A program made the position numbers and the translations under genes. A DNA stretch of 64,000 nt from an uncultured Clostridia bacterium (lineage in GTDB: Bacteria > Bacillota > Clostridia > Oscillospirales > Oscillospiraceae). Below are positions 44,002 through 52,854 of the stretch, piece after piece. How positions within the stretch are numbered: the first letter of the stretch is position 1; each line of letters starts with the position of its first letter. Location of the stretch: contig CANSSG010000002.1 of assembly GCA_947649615.1 (NCBI GenBank), positions 86,090 to 150,089 on the forward strand. The letters are read 5' to 3'. The notes under the pieces are model-generated. The model was not told the DNA's origin, did not search any database, and was given only the letters and a program-made list of their open reading frames with translations.

Positions 44002-45409
44002 CCGCAACACCTCCCAGCGTTACCGCCGCAACCGTCCCCTTGCCTTCACAGCTCTCAAACCGGAGCGTACCGTGGTGCTGGTCCACGATGCGCTTGCACA
44101 GCGCAAGGCCCAGGCCCGCGCCGCCCTCCGCCCGGGAACGGGATTTATCCACCATGTAAAACGGCTCCGTAATCTTCGCCAGCTCCCCGGCGGGGATGCC
44201 GCAGCCTTGGTCCGCCACCGTTACGCAATAGCCCTCCTCCGTCCTGCGGCCCGTTAGGACGACGCGGCTCCCCGCGTCCGCCGCCTTCCGGGCGTTGTCC
44301 AGCAGATTTTGCAGCAGGGTTTGCAGCAGGGCCGGGTCGCCCTGCAAAACGCAGTCCTCCGCCTGCACGGCCAGGGACAGCCCCTTGCCGTGGATGGCGG
44401 GCTGGCTGATGCGGCCCGCTTCCCGGCAGAGGTTGCCCATGTTTACCGCCCGGGCTTCTATTTCGCCCCGGCCCGCTATCATCAGGTTCATCAGGGATAA
44501 GGACAGGTTCTCCAAGCGCTTGCCTTCGGAGAAAATATAGCTGGCCGCCTTGAAGCGCATGTCCCCGCCCAAGGTCTGGCTGCGGAGCAGGTCCGCGTAG
44601 CCGATGATGGAGGTCAGGGGCGTCTTCAGCTCGTGGACGAAGCTGGCGGTGAAGTCCTCCTGGCGGCGGGCCGCGTCCTCCAATTCCTGAATGTTTTTCT
44701 CTATGGCGTCCGCCATGCGGTTGAAGCTTTCCGCCAGCTCGCTGATCTCATCGCCGCCGGACACCTGGGCGCGGGGGGAATAGTCCCCTTGGGCAAGCTG
44801 GGTCGCTACACGCCCCAGGCTCCGGATGGGGGTGGTCAGCCAATAGGACAGGGCAAACATCAGTAGGGCGCTACCGCCTACTACCAGCAGGACAATCCAG
44901 CGGTAGACCTGGTAGTGGATCTCCCGGTCGGTGAACAGACGTGTCACGTCCCGGATGGTCTCCATATATAACATGCCGTCCGGCAGAACCACCGGGCCTG
45001 CGCAGTGGAGCAGGCAGCGCCCCGCCCCGTCCCGGCGCAGGACGTAGCCGGAGGACCGCTGGTCAATGTGGGAGAGCAGCTCCCCGTCGCTGGCTTCGCC
45101 GGTGGAGGCGTATACCACCTCCCCGGTACGGGTGGTGACGCGGAACTGGCGGCCGGAAAAGTAGGGCGCCTCCGACAGGGTCCGCTTCATGGCGCGGCCC
45201 CGCTGGGAGGCGTTCTCCACCGTCACGCCGCGGGCATCGCAGACCGCTTCGTAGGATATGCGGAGCATTTGCAGCTCCTCCTGGGATACGGCAATCTCCT
45301 GTTCCAGCGCCGACTGGAAGGACAGCGATATCAGCAGGTAGCTGCCTACCCCCGTGGATACCAGCAAAATGCACAGCGTCGCCAGGGTCACCTTCCAGGC
45401 GAATTTCAT
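43994..45409 (-). CDS. Sensor histidine kinase
   Basis: A 471-residue kinase with two membrane helices (about 8-28 and 170-190) around an extracytoplasmic sensor domain, a HAMP domain (about 192-245), the H box SFVHELKTPLTSIIGY with H259, and an ATPase domain with the N box (LLDNARKAAD), G1 (VADQGCGIP) and G2 (GGAGLGLAL). It should phosphorylate the response regulator gene it overlaps (ATGA). The neighbouring wall enzymes suggest an envelope signal; this is inference. Confidence 0.93.
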   Translation of the reverse strand: MKFAWKVTLATLCILLVSTGVGSYLLISLSFQSALEQEIAVSQEELQMLRISYEAVCDARGVTVENASQRGRAMKRTLSEAPYFSGRQFRVTTRTGEVVYASTGEASDGELLSHIDQRSSGYVLRRDGAGRCLLHCAGPVVLPDGMLYMETIRDVTRLFTDREIHYQVYRWIVLLVVGGSALLMFALSYWLTTPIRSLGRVATQLAQGDYSPRAQVSGGDEISELAESFNRMADAIEKNIQELEDAARRQEDFTASFVHELKTPLTSIIGYADLLRSQTLGGDMRFKAASYIFSEGKRLENLSLSLMNLMIAGRGEIEARAVNMGNLCREAGRISQPAIHGKGLSLAVQAEDCVLQGDPALLQTLLQNLLDNARKAADAGSRVVLTGRRTEEGYCVTVADQGCGIPAGELAKITEPFYMVDKSRSRAEGGAGLGLALCKRIVDQHHGTLRFESCEGKGTVAAVTLGGVADD

Positions 45410-46071
45410 TCGTCAACCTCCAGGCGGTAGCCTACCTTGTATACCGCGCTGATGCGGTCCTGCCAGCCCAGCTTCCGCCGGAGGCGCTGGACGTGGAGGT
45501 CTACCGTGCGGCTGTCGCCCATGTACTCATTTTCCCACACCCGCTCGTAAATTGTCTCGCGAAACAGGGCGATGTTCCGGTTTTGCAGAAACAGCATCAG
45601 CAAGCTGTACTCCTTCGACGTCAAATACACCACCTCGCCGCCCTTGTAAACCGTGCGGGAGTGGACGTCTACCACCACGTCCCCCAGGACGATGCTGGCA
45701 TCCGTCTTGCGGTAGCGGCGCAGAACCGTCTCTACCCGGGCCAGAAGCTCCGCAATCTCAAAGGGCTTGACTATATAATCATCCGCGCCCAGGCGCAGGC
45801 CCCTGATGCGGTCCTTTACGTCGCTCCGGGCGGTGATAAAAATGACCGGGACTTCCAGAGGGGCCAGGTACTCCATCAGCTCAAAGCCGTCGATGCCCGG
45901 GAGCATTACGTCCAGCAGGATCAGGTCCCAGCGGCGGTGCTCGACCGCGTCCGCCGCCGCCGCGCCGTTGTCCAGGCACTCGCAGGCGTAGCCCGCCGCC
46001 GTCAAGCTCATGTCCAGCAGGTCCGCGATGGGTTTTTCATCCTCTACAATCAGTATTTTTACCATTGCCAT
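45406..46071 (-). CDS. OmpR-family response regulator
   Basis: A 221-residue regulator from the ATG at 46071 (GGAG nine bases upstream; a TTG at 46086 is an unlikely start). The receiver domain has D54 (LILLDVMLPGIDG), T and K (FITARSD, IVKPF). A winged-helix DNA-binding domain follows (SKEYSLLMLFLQNRNIA, TVDLHVQRLRRKLG). It is the partner of the kinase at 43994. It lies 36 bases after fumC, so read-through from fumC is possible. Confidence 0.93.
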   Translation of the reverse strand: MAMVKILIVEDEKPIADLLDMSLTAAGYACECLDNGAAAADAVEHRRWDLILLDVMLPGIDGFELMEYLAPLEVPVIFITARSDVKDRIRGLRLGADDYIVKPFEIAELLARVETVLRRYRKTDASIVLGDVVVDVHSRTVYKGGEVVYLTSKEYSLLMLFLQNRNIALFRETIYERVWENEYMGDSRTVDLHVQRLRRKLGWQDRISAVYKVGYRLEVDE

Positions 46072-46107
46072 CTTTTCTTTCTCCAAGCCGCCCCCCTGCG
46101 GCGGCGG

Positions 46108-47481
46108 TCAGACCATCTTCGCCGGGTCCACCAGCCCGTCGTATTCCTCCGGCGTCAAATAGCCGCAGCGCACCACCGCTTCCTTCAGTGTCAGGCCCTC
46201 CCGGTGGGCGAGACGGGCCGCCAGGCCGGCCTTTTCATAGCCGATCCTGGGCGTCAGGCACGTCACCAGCATCAGGGAACGCTGTAAGTACTCCCCCATC
46301 CGTTCCCGGTTGGCGCAGATGCCCTCCGCACAGTTCTTCCGGAAGGATTCCATGCCGTCCGCCAGCAGGCGGGCCGATTGCAGGAAATTGTACGCAAGCA
46401 CCGGCATGAATACGTTCAACTCAAAATTGCCCTGGCTGGCGGCGATGCCGATGGCCGCGTCATTGCCCATCACCTGCACCGCTATCATCGTGACCGCTTC
46501 GCACTGGGTCGGGTTCACCTTGCCGGGCATGATGGAACTGCCCGGCTCGTTTTCCGGGATGGCCAATTCTCCCAGGCCGCAGCGCGGCCCGCTGGCAAGC
46601 CAGCGGACGTCGTTGGCGATCTTCATCAGGTCCGCCGCCAGCGCCTTCAATGCGCCGTGGGCGAAAACGGCGCCGTCCTTGCTGGTAAGGGCGTGGAATT
46701 TGTTGGGCGCCGTGACGAAGGCGTGGCCCGCCTGCTCCGTAAGCAGCGCCGCCGTGCGCTCCGGGAAGCCGGGGGGGCAGTTCAGGCCCGTCCCTACGGC
46801 GGTCCCTCCCAGGGCAAGCTCCCGCAGGGCCGGGAGGGACGCCTCGATATAGCGGCGGGATGCTTCCAGCATGGCGCGCCAACCGCTGATCTCCTGGGAG
46901 AAGCGCAGCGGCACTGCATCCTGCAAATGGGTGCGGCCTATCTTAATCACATCGCCGTTTTCCGCTTCCAGCCGCCGGAAGGTCCCGGCCAGCGCGTCCA
47001 GGGCCGGAAGAACCCGCTCCTCCAGGGCGCATACCGCCGCTACGTGCATCGCCGTGGGGAAGGTGTCGTTGGAGCTTTGGGACATGTTCACATGGTCGTT
47101 GGGATGAACCGGCAGGTCCGGCATGGCCTGGGCGCAGAGATGGGCCACCACCTCGTTGACGTTCATGTTGGACTGGGTGCCGCTGCCGGTCTGCCAGACC
47201 TTCAGGGGAAATTCCCTGTCCCAGCGGCCCGCCAAAATCTCATCGCAGGCCGCCGCTATCCCTTCGCTCCGGCGGGCGTCCAGGCGGCCAAGTTCACAGT
47301 TCGCTATGGCGGAGGCCTTTTTAAGCTGGGCAAAGGCGCGGATGATCTCTTCCGGCATCCGCTCCGTGCCTATGGCGAAATTCTCCAGGCTTCGCTGGGT
47401 CTGCGCGCCCCAGCGGCGGGATGCGGGGACCTGCACCGGGCCAAGCGTGTCGCGCTCCGTGCGGTAGGTTTCGTGCGGCAT
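46108..47481 (-). CDS. fumC: Class II fumarate hydratase
   Basis: A 457-residue fumarase. The fumarase/aspartase signature [13 protein letters not shown] is present, with [14 protein letters not shown] and the upstream [11 protein letters not shown]. It interconverts fumarate and malate and is oxygen-stable (no Fe-S). The start at 47481 follows GGAG by eight bases; a GTG three codons earlier overlaps that site. Confidence 0.96.
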   Translation of the reverse strand: MPHETYRTERDTLGPVQVPASRRWGAQTQRSLENFAIGTERMPEEIIRAFAQLKKASAIANCELGRLDARRSEGIAAACDEILAGRWDREFPLKVWQTGSGTQSNMNVNEVVAHLCAQAMPDLPVHPNDHVNMSQSSNDTFPTAMHVAAVCALEERVLPALDALAGTFRRLEAENGDVIKIGRTHLQDAVPLRFSQEISGWRAMLEASRRYIEASLPALRELALGGTAVGTGLNCPPGFPERTAALLTEQAGHAFVTAPNKFHALTSKDGAVFAHGALKALAADLMKIANDVRWLASGPRCGLGELAIPENEPGSSIMPGKVNPTQCEAVTMIAVQVMGNDAAIGIAASQGNFELNVFMPVLAYNFLQSARLLADGMESFRKNCAEGICANRERMGEYLQRSLMLVTCLTPRIGYEKAGLAARLAHREGLTLKEAVVRCGYLTPEEYDGLVDPAKMV

Positions 47482-47522
47482 GGGTTCCACTCCTTTTTCT
47501 GTTTTTTCTTTAAACTGCCTTT

Positions 47523-47551
47523 AGGATAGCAAATTCGGGGGAAAATTACAA
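47523..47551 (-). promoter_or_regulatory. fumC promoter
   Basis: Minus-strand TTGTAA (47546-47551), 17 bases, TATCCT (47523-47528), about 40 bases upstream of the start codon. Confidence 0.55.
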
Positions 47552-47572
47552 CTATGAATCTGACAATTTTAC

Positions 47573-47606
47573 AAAAACGGCATAGCCGGACGCCTCCGGC
47601 TATGCC
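47573..47606 (-). terminator. Terminator of spoVT
   Basis: Arms GGCATAGCCGGA (47579-47590) and TCCGGCTATGCC (47595-47606); on the minus strand the hairpin is followed by GTTTTTG. Confidence 0.8.
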
Positions 47607-47622
47607 GCCCCCCTGTCCCGGT

Positions 47623-48165
47623 TCAGCTCTCCATGTGCTTGCCGAGAAAGGCCGCGATGGTCTGCGCCAGTTTGTATTCCGTCTCCCCGGTGGTCAGGTT
47701 CTCGCCGTCTTCCACAAACAGCACCAGCCCCAGCACGTCGCCCTCCGATATAATCGGGGCGGCTACCGCGGCGCGGAACTTGTCGCCGGATTCTGTCACA
47801 AATATGCTGCGCTCCTCACCCGCATGCTGGTAGATGCGGCGGTCCTCCATGATTTGCTCAAGCTGGGGGCTGATGCGCTTGCCCATCAGCTCCCGCTTGC
47901 CCCCGCCTGCTACCGCGATGACGGAGTCACGGTCCGTTACCGCCGTGATGGCGCCGCAGCTCTTGGACAGCGTCTCGCAGAACTGCGCTGCAAAGTCGTC
48001 TAAGCCGCCCATGAGAGAATATTTCTTGAAGATTACTTCACCCTCCCGGCTGGTATAGATTTCGAGGGGGTCGCCCTCGCGGATACGCATGGTCCTCCGG
48101 ATTTCCTTGGGAATCACCACACGCCCCAGGTCGTCGATGCGGCGCACGATTCCGGTTGCTTTCAT
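47623..48165 (-). CDS. spoVT: SpoVT, sporulation transcription regulator
   Basis: A 180-residue protein: an AbrB-like DNA-binding domain at residues 1-50 (MKATGIVRRIDDLGRVVIPK) and a C-terminal GAF-like domain. SpoVT modulates sigma-G dependent genes in the forespore. Its presence supports a spore-forming organism. A candidate sigma-G promoter lies at 48242-48270. Confidence 0.95.
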   Translation of the reverse strand: MKATGIVRRIDDLGRVVIPKEIRRTMRIREGDPLEIYTSREGEVIFKKYSLMGGLDDFAAQFCETLSKSCGAITAVTDRDSVIAVAGGGKRELMGKRISPQLEQIMEDRRIYQHAGEERSIFVTESGDKFRAAVAAPIISEGDVLGLVLFVEDGENLTTGETEYKLAQTIAAFLGKHMES

Positions 48166-48241
48166 TCTCGATTCCTCCCGTTTGTCCCCTGCCGCGCATG
48201 GGCGCGGGCAGGGATTATTGTAATGCGTTGGAAAACATGGA

Positions 48242-48270
48242 TAGTATCCGCAGTTCTTGGCAAGGTATGC
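48242..48270 (-). promoter_or_regulatory. Possible sigma-G promoter of spoVT
   Basis: Minus-strand GCATA (48266-48270), 17 bases, GATACTA (48242-48248), close to the sigma-G consensus (GMATR, CATNMTA). The leader to the ATG would be about 70 bases and includes a GC-rich imperfect hairpin. Confidence 0.35.
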
Positions 48271-48387
48271 AGATTCCTGGCTGGATTTGTTTGGTGTAAA
48301 TTGGTACCGACCGCCTGCGGATGCAGGCGGCCGGCATGGCTATGCTTGCGCTATTTTTTCATTTGTCCTGCGTTTATCCCCGGCCAC

Positions 48388-49236
48388 TCAGTGGCAGCAG
48401 CTACAGCAGTGCTTCGCGCCCTCGTAGTCGCAGGCGTTGTTCAGGCTGTTGGGCGGGAAAAATTCGTCTACCGGGAAGCTGATGTTCTGGAACAGCTCGC
48501 AGGGGTCCTCGCTGGCGCCGCAGCCGCAGCCGCTGGTGCAGTCCTTGTCAGGCATGCAGTAGTCGAATACGGGAATCAACAGCTGCGTGTCGCGTTCCAG
48601 GCGGATGATGGAGAACTGGCCCAGCGTTACAAACGCGCGGCGGCAGTCGTCGCCCATGGTCAGCTCGCAGCCGAAGCACTGGCATACGCAGGGCGGAATC
48701 TCGCAGATGTCGCAGTCGCAGCAGCGGTTTTCACAGCACTCTACCAGCTTCGCGTCCAGGACGATGGGGTCAACCGTCTCCACCACCGCAGTGGGCAGGT
48801 TGCTCCGCTCCAGGAATTGACGGTCCATGGCGTCTACACGCAGTTCGGAAGAGAAAATCTTCGCGCTGCCTTCGCTGCCGAACAGAATCACCCGCTTGTC
48901 AAAGACGCACAGGCCTTCTACCTCCACCGGGCGGGGGCAGGAGCAGTAGGCGTTGAGGGTCACACGGTAGAAAAAGCGCATGTCTACCGTATAGAAGCCG
49001 CGGTTGAATACCACAGGCTCTACGTCAATGTACGTGTACAGCAGCTCCGCCTTGCCGCCCTTTACCGTCTGGGCGCGGCTGAGAATGTCCTGGCCCGCCT
49101 GGGTCGGGTAGAAGCGAAGGTCTTCAATGCAGTCCTTATCCCGGCAGCTGTCAAAAATCTTCTTGGTATGGATACAAACGGCCTCGCAGTTATCCCGCAT
49201 TCCGGAAACGGGGCCGGGAGCAATACGTTCAGGCAT
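48388..49236 (-). CDS. Conserved clostridial cysteine-rich protein
   Basis: A 282-residue protein with 28 cysteines, no membrane segment and no signal peptide. The N-terminal two-thirds look like a conserved beta-rich core (VCIHTKKIFDSCRDKDC, PVVFNRGFYTVDMRFFYRV, KRVILFGSEGSAKIFSS). The C-terminal third is cysteine-dense (CCENRCCDCDICEIPPC and a final KHCCSCCH). I recall similar proteins in spore-forming Clostridia without an assigned function. A candidate sigma-K promoter upstream suggests late mother-cell expression, which would fit a coat or crust protein cross-linked by disulfides; this is inference. Confidence 0.8.
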   Translation of the reverse strand: MPERIAPGPVSGMRDNCEAVCIHTKKIFDSCRDKDCIEDLRFYPTQAGQDILSRAQTVKGGKAELLYTYIDVEPVVFNRGFYTVDMRFFYRVTLNAYCSCPRPVEVEGLCVFDKRVILFGSEGSAKIFSSELRVDAMDRQFLERSNLPTAVVETVDPIVLDAKLVECCENRCCDCDICEIPPCVCQCFGCELTMGDDCRRAFVTLGQFSIIRLERDTQLLIPVFDYCMPDKDCTSGCGCGASEDPCELFQNISFPVDEFFPPNSLNNACDYEGAKHCCSCCH

Positions 49237-49297
49237 AATGGAACCTCCTAATTAGTAACTCGGTCTCTGTTGTTGGGAAGGCGTCGGCCTTCATTCC

Positions 49298-49323
49298 AGT
49301 CTATGCGCCCGGGGCCGGGTGGT
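49298..49323 (-). promoter_or_regulatory. Possible sigma-K promoter of the cysteine-rich protein gene
   Basis: Minus-strand ACC (49321-49323), 15 bases, CATAGACT (49298-49305), agreeing with the late mother-cell sigma-K pattern AC-N15/16-CATANNNT. The same arrangement precedes the other cysteine-rich gene at 52609. Confidence 0.45.
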
Positions 49324-49335
49324 GAAAATTTGGGC

Positions 49336-49364
49336 TATACAAATTTCCGGGAAGCAGGTATAAT
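49336..49364 (+). promoter_or_regulatory. Promoter of the DUF4364 gene
   Basis: TATACA (49336-49341), 17 bases, perfect TATAAT (49359-49364), about 29 bases upstream of the start codon. Confidence 0.65.
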
Positions 49365-49392
49365 GGTTTTACTAACCTTCAGGAGGCGCGCT

Positions 49393-49923
49393 ATGCCCGC
49401 ATATGGCTTTATCAGCAGCAAGCTGGAAATCAAATTTCTCATCTTGTATATCGCCGCCAGAATCGTGGAGCCGGTCCCCTTCGAAACCTTGCAGGAGTTG
49501 AGCATGTGCGACGGGGGCGTGGACTACTTCGGCTTTTCCGAGTGCCTGGCGGACCTGGTGCGCACGGAGCATCTGGCCCTGACGGACGGCCTTTACGAAA
49601 TCACCGCCAAGGGGCAGCGCAACAGCGCCGTGTGCGAGAGCAGCCTGCCTTACACCGTGCGGATGCAGGCGGAACAAAAGCTGGCCCTGTGCAATGAACA
49701 GCTTAAACGCCGCGCTTTGGTCAAATCATCCGTCCTGCCCAGGGACAAGGGCGGCTATGAGGTCACCTTGTCCCTCAGCGACGAGCTGGATGAACTGATG
49801 AACCTGCGGCTGCTGGTGACCAGGCAGGATATGGCCCTGGAACTGCAAAAGAGATTCCGGGAGGGCGCGGAAAAGCTCTACGCCAAAATACTCGCCGATT
49901 TGTATGGGGGAAGCCCGGAATAA
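49393..49923 (+). CDS. DUF4364 family protein
   Basis: A 176-residue protein with the DUF4364 pattern: an N-terminal winged-helix-like part (KLEIKFLILYIAARIVEPVP, then YFGFSECLADLVRTEHLA) and a C-terminal domain that looks like a small alpha/beta fold. The family is common in Clostridia and is probably a transcription regulator, but no target is known. The start at 49393 follows AGGAGG; the longer reading to 49270 spans the promoter. Confidence 0.82.
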   Translation: MPAYGFISSKLEIKFLILYIAARIVEPVPFETLQELSMCDGGVDYFGFSECLADLVRTEHLALTDGLYEITAKGQRNSAVCESSLPYTVRMQAEQKLALCNEQLKRRALVKSSVLPRDKGGYEVTLSLSDELDELMNLRLLVTRQDMALELQKRFREGAEKLYAKILADLYGGSPE

Positions 49924-49924
49924 G

Positions 49925-50007
49925 AAAAGCCCGCTCTGGAATGAACCGCCCCAGCTTGCGCGGACAGCACAAGCTGGGGCGGTTCAGAACGCCTGCGGCG
50001 GGCTTTT
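49925..50007. terminator. Nested double hairpin terminator
   Basis: An inner perfect 17-base stem (49942-49958 with 49970-49986) lies inside an outer stem AAAAGCCCGC (49925-49934) / GCGGGCTTTT (49998-50007). It lies between convergent genes and is symmetric for both strands. Confidence 0.8.
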
Positions 50008-50037
50008 ACCATGGGCGGCGGGGCATAGCGGAAGCCG

Positions 50038-50718
50038 TCAGTGGATTGCCGCATAGCGCAGCCTGAGGTACGAGTCCTCCAAAACCACGCATTCCTGCAA
50101 TTCCAACACGCCTAGTTTCGATAATTCGCCTTCCGTCAGCAGGGACGGCCCGTCAATCAAGGTCGAGGTATCCTTGCCGCCAATCAAAATAGGGGCGACT
50201 ACAATATCAATATAATCTATCAGCTTTTCACGAAGAAACAGGCCGTTCAATGTACCGCCGGTCTGTATCGTTATCCGCTCACAGCCAAATTCTGATTTGA
50301 GCCTGGCAAGGGCATCCTTCAGCGACAGCTCACTTTGATATATGATATGAAGATTGTCTTCTTCCATTTCAAACGCCGGATGGTCCTTATTGGACGTAAC
50401 CAGCACAAACTGTTTGGATAGGGCGCAAAAATAGCGTATGCCATGTTCTTTCAAATGCCGGTTATCCACAACGGCAAAGGAGACGGGCGTTTTATGGGGC
50501 ATCTCCCTTGTGTTAACGCCGATTTTGGCCTGCACCCTGCCAGAATTAAGGGACCACAAATCCGTTGTCTGCTCTATTTCATAATATTGATGCAGCCCTT
50601 CCTTCACGCCTGCGATTTTAGGGAAGTCCTTATCTGCATCCAACTGGTCTGATGCGCCAGTGCTGATCTTGCCGTCAACGGACATCAGCATAAATAACGT
50701 TGTAACAGGCCTATCCAT
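50038..50718 (-). CDS. RibD C-terminal domain/dihydrofolate reductase-like protein
   Basis: A 226-residue reductase-fold protein: TTLFMLMSVDGKISTG at the start, ITIQTGGTLNGLFLREKLID and VAPILIGGKDTSTLI later, the RibD_C pattern. The family reduces riboflavin intermediates or, in stand-alone members, unknown substrates with NADPH. There is no deaminase domain. Base composition is lower in GC than the neighbours, hinting at separate acquisition. The ribosome binding site is AGGAGG. Confidence 0.82.
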   Translation of the reverse strand: MDRPVTTLFMLMSVDGKISTGASDQLDADKDFPKIAGVKEGLHQYYEIEQTTDLWSLNSGRVQAKIGVNTREMPHKTPVSFAVVDNRHLKEHGIRYFCALSKQFVLVTSNKDHPAFEMEEDNLHIIYQSELSLKDALARLKSEFGCERITIQTGGTLNGLFLREKLIDYIDIVVAPILIGGKDTSTLIDGPSLLTEGELSKLGVLELQECVVLEDSYLRLRYAAIH

Positions 50719-50758
50719 TTTATCCTCCTAAATTCCAGTTCAGGTCTTGTCCTTTTCC

Positions 50759-51637
50759 TTATGGCTTCCGCCGGTCCGGGCGGCGGAACGGCTCCTCGAC
50801 GCCCCCGCTTGTCAGCAGGCCGTACTTTTCCGGCCGGCGGTAGGCGTTGCCATGGACCTCCCGGCGGCGGTAGGCGCGGAGCCGCCCCACATCCAGGTCC
50901 GCCAGGCAGACGCCCTCCTCCCCGCCCGCTTCCAGAATGCAGGTGTCCCGGGCGACTGGCAGCTCCGGCAGATAGGCCACCCCGTCAAATACCGTGGAAT
51001 GGCCGTTGCAGTCCGGCTGGCCCGCCGGATAGTTGGCCGTGGCAATGGCCAGCATGTTCTCATACGCGCGGCCCCGAAGCTGAGAGAGCCGGTTGACCTC
51101 CATAGGGCAGGCGTTGGGGACCAGAATGATTTCCGCGCCCTTCAGCATCAGAATGCGGGCGCTCTCGGGAAATTCACGGTCATAGCAGATCATCGCCCCT
51201 GCCTTTACCACGCCTTTCGCCGTGTCCAGGTCCGTTACATAAAAATCTTCGCCGGGGGTCAGGCGGGCTTCTGCGTCAAAGTCGCAGGTATGAACCTTTG
51301 CGTACAGCAGCCGCAGGACGCCCCGGCGGTCAAACAATGCCATACTATTGCGGGGGCATGGCTCGAAACGCTCCAGGAAGGTTATGGCTACCGCCATATC
51401 CAGCTCCCGGGCCAGCCCGCCGAAGGCGGAGACAAAGGGTCCGTCCGCGTCTACCGCCATGGCGCGCAGCAGAGCGGGGTCCTCGGGAATGGCGTAGCCG
51501 TTGTTCCACATTTCCGGGAATAAGGCGATGTCCGCCCCAGCGGCCTTCGCCTTCCGGCAGGCGTCCAGGCCCTTTTCCATCTGGGCTTCCATATTCCCGG
51601 CGGGCAAGAGCTGGAGCAGGGCAATCTTCAGGTGCAT
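50759..51637 (-). CDS. Carbon-nitrogen hydrolase (nitrilase superfamily)
   Basis: A 292-residue enzyme with the Glu-Lys-Cys triad: E in ALFPEMWNNG, K in YAKVHTCDFD and C in AGAMICYDREFPE. It hydrolyses amides or nitriles; the DFDAE/TPG context resembles N-carbamoylputrescine or omega-amidase subgroups, but I cannot choose. It precedes the DUF2087 gene in the opposite sense of transcription order, i.e. it lies downstream of it, 21 bases away. Confidence 0.87.
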   Translation of the reverse strand: MHLKIALLQLLPAGNMEAQMEKGLDACRKAKAAGADIALFPEMWNNGYAIPEDPALLRAMAVDADGPFVSAFGGLARELDMAVAITFLERFEPCPRNSMALFDRRGVLRLLYAKVHTCDFDAEARLTPGEDFYVTDLDTAKGVVKAGAMICYDREFPESARILMLKGAEIILVPNACPMEVNRLSQLRGRAYENMLAIATANYPAGQPDCNGHSTVFDGVAYLPELPVARDTCILEAGGEEGVCLADLDVGRLRAYRRREVHGNAYRRPEKYGLLTSGGVEEPFRRPDRRKP

Positions 51638-51658
51638 GGCGGACCTCCTTTGGCTGCT

Positions 51659-51976
51659 CTATTCGTTTTCTATATACGCGCCGTAGGCCTCCCGCCAGTC
51701 CTCCTCCGGCCAGTAGGCGGAGCCGTCCCGGCGCCTGCCCAGAAAACGGTATTCATATAACTCGCGCCGGACCAGTTCTACGTCCGGGAACGCGATGGCT
51801 TCTTTTATGATTTCGTTGACTTCCTTTTCCGCGTACTGCCGCGCAGGCTCGAACCGCTGGGCAATCCGGGACAGCGCGAGAATGCGCATGGGACGCTTCT
51901 GGGGATACTGCGCCAGCTTGCCGCCGGTATAATACCGCTGTAATTTCTCGCGATACAGCGCAATGTCTTTTTCCAT
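51659..51976 (-). CDS. DUF2087 domain protein
   Basis: A 105-residue protein with the DUF2087 pattern: RPMRILALSRIAQRFEPARQ, YAEKEVNEIIKEA and LVRRELYEYRFLGRRRDGSAYW. The domain occurs alone or fused to HTH or acetyltransferase domains and may bind nucleic acid; its function is unknown. It is close to the GNAT gene upstream and the nitrilase gene downstream, so the three may form one transcript. Confidence 0.85.
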   Translation of the reverse strand: MEKDIALYREKLQRYYTGGKLAQYPQKRPMRILALSRIAQRFEPARQYAEKEVNEIIKEAIAFPDVELVRRELYEYRFLGRRRDGSAYWPEEDWREAYGAYIENE

Positions 51977-52003
51977 AACTTGTGTCTCCTTTTTCCGCTG
52001 GGG

Positions 52004-52477
52004 TTACAAGTCCTTCGCCACCAAAATATATTCGCTGGTTCTGGACGCTTCCGTGAATCCCGCTTTCAGGAACAGCCCTACGGACGGGTTGTCCAGGGCG
52101 ATGTTGTCATACAGGCGGGCCACGCCGTTAGCCTTGGCCGCTTCGCACAGCAGGGCAAGCCCCCGGGCGCCGTACCCCCTGCCCCGGAGGGACGCCGGGA
52201 CAATCACATCGCAGACAAACCCGCCCAGTTCACCGTCAAGATGATAGGATACTTCGCCTACCAAAATATTCCGCTCCACGTCTTTCAGATAGCGGTAGAA
52301 CCGTTCCCCAGTCTGGCAATCCACCCAGCGGGCGTACCAGTCCGCCCACCGGTCTGGCGGGAAGCTGATGACGCCGCCGTAGGCGTGGTTGAAGGCCATG
52401 GTGGCCGGGTCGCTAAGAAACTGCTGCCGGAAGGACAGCTCGTCCAGCGTGGGGCGGTACAGTATGACATGCGGCAT
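52004..52477 (-). CDS. GNAT family N-acetyltransferase
   Basis: A 157-residue GNAT protein with the acetyl-CoA binding motif A (CDVIVPASLRGRGYGARGLA, with R-G-R-G-Y-G) and motif B near LYDNIALDNPSVGLFLKAGF. The acceptor substrate is unknown. The ribosome binding site is AGGAGG. It is upstream of the DUF2087 gene by 27 bases. Confidence 0.88.
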   Translation of the reverse strand: MPHVILYRPTLDELSFRQQFLSDPATMAFNHAYGGVISFPPDRWADWYARWVDCQTGERFYRYLKDVERNILVGEVSYHLDGELGGFVCDVIVPASLRGRGYGARGLALLCEAAKANGVARLYDNIALDNPSVGLFLKAGFTEASRTSEYILVAKDL

Positions 52478-52556
52478 GTGTGGAACCTCCTAAAGTAGAA
52501 TTCATACGCATTCTAGCAGTTTTCCGCGCTATTGTCAAATGGACGGGCAGGCGCAG

Positions 52557-52589
52557 AGCGCCCCCGCGCCTTTTGGGCGCGGGGGCGCT
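52557..52589. terminator. GC-rich hairpin after the cysteine-rich small gene
   Basis: Perfect 14-base arms (52557-52570 and 52576-52589) with a TTTTG loop. No T run follows, so it is a weak candidate for an intrinsic terminator. Confidence 0.45.
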
Positions 52590-52608
52590 TGCTTGCGCGT
52601 TCGCTATG

Positions 52609-52830
52609 TCAGCAGCAGGTCTCGCCGCAGTTGCAGCCGCAGCTATTGCTGCCGCAATTGCAGTTGCACCCACAATTGCAGTTGTTGTTGCAGCCGCAAT
52701 TGTTGTTGTTACAGCCGCAGTTGCAGCCACAGTTGCAGCCGTTGCCGTTACCGCTGCCGCAGCAGCACACCAGGAGAATCAGGATGATGATCCACCAGCA
52801 GCCGCCGCCAAAACCGTTATTGTTCCACAT
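52609..52830 (-). CDS. Small Cys/Asn/Gly-repeat protein with hydrophobic N-terminus
   Basis: A 73-residue protein with 21 cysteines. After MWNNNGFGGG comes one hydrophobic helix (CWWIIILILLVCCC, residues 11-24), then a tail of CNCG and CGCN units with Asn spacers. The hydrophobic part recalls small YjcZ-type sporulation proteins; the tail recalls metallothioneins and cysteine-rich spore-surface proteins. The start has AGGAGG ten bases upstream, and the candidate promoter fits sigma-K. A spore-envelope location with metal binding or disulfide cross-linking is a reasonable but unproven reading. Confidence 0.78.
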   Translation of the reverse strand: MWNNNGFGGGCWWIIILILLVCCCGSGNGNGCNCGCNCGCNNNNCGCNNNCNCGCNCNCGSNSCGCNCGETCC

Positions 52831-52854
52831 AAGACAAATACCTCCTATGAGATG

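Noticed and set aside
41941..46071. A vancomycin-resistance cluster (VanY with a two-component system)
   Set aside because: VanH, VanA/B-type ligase and VanX are all missing; VanY-type carboxypeptidases and OmpR-type systems are common in ordinary wall maintenance.
52609..52830. A CRISPR-like or microsatellite array
   Set aside because: The periodicity comes from repeated Cys, Asn and Gly codons in an open frame with a start and ribosome binding site; there are no spacers or regular repeat units.
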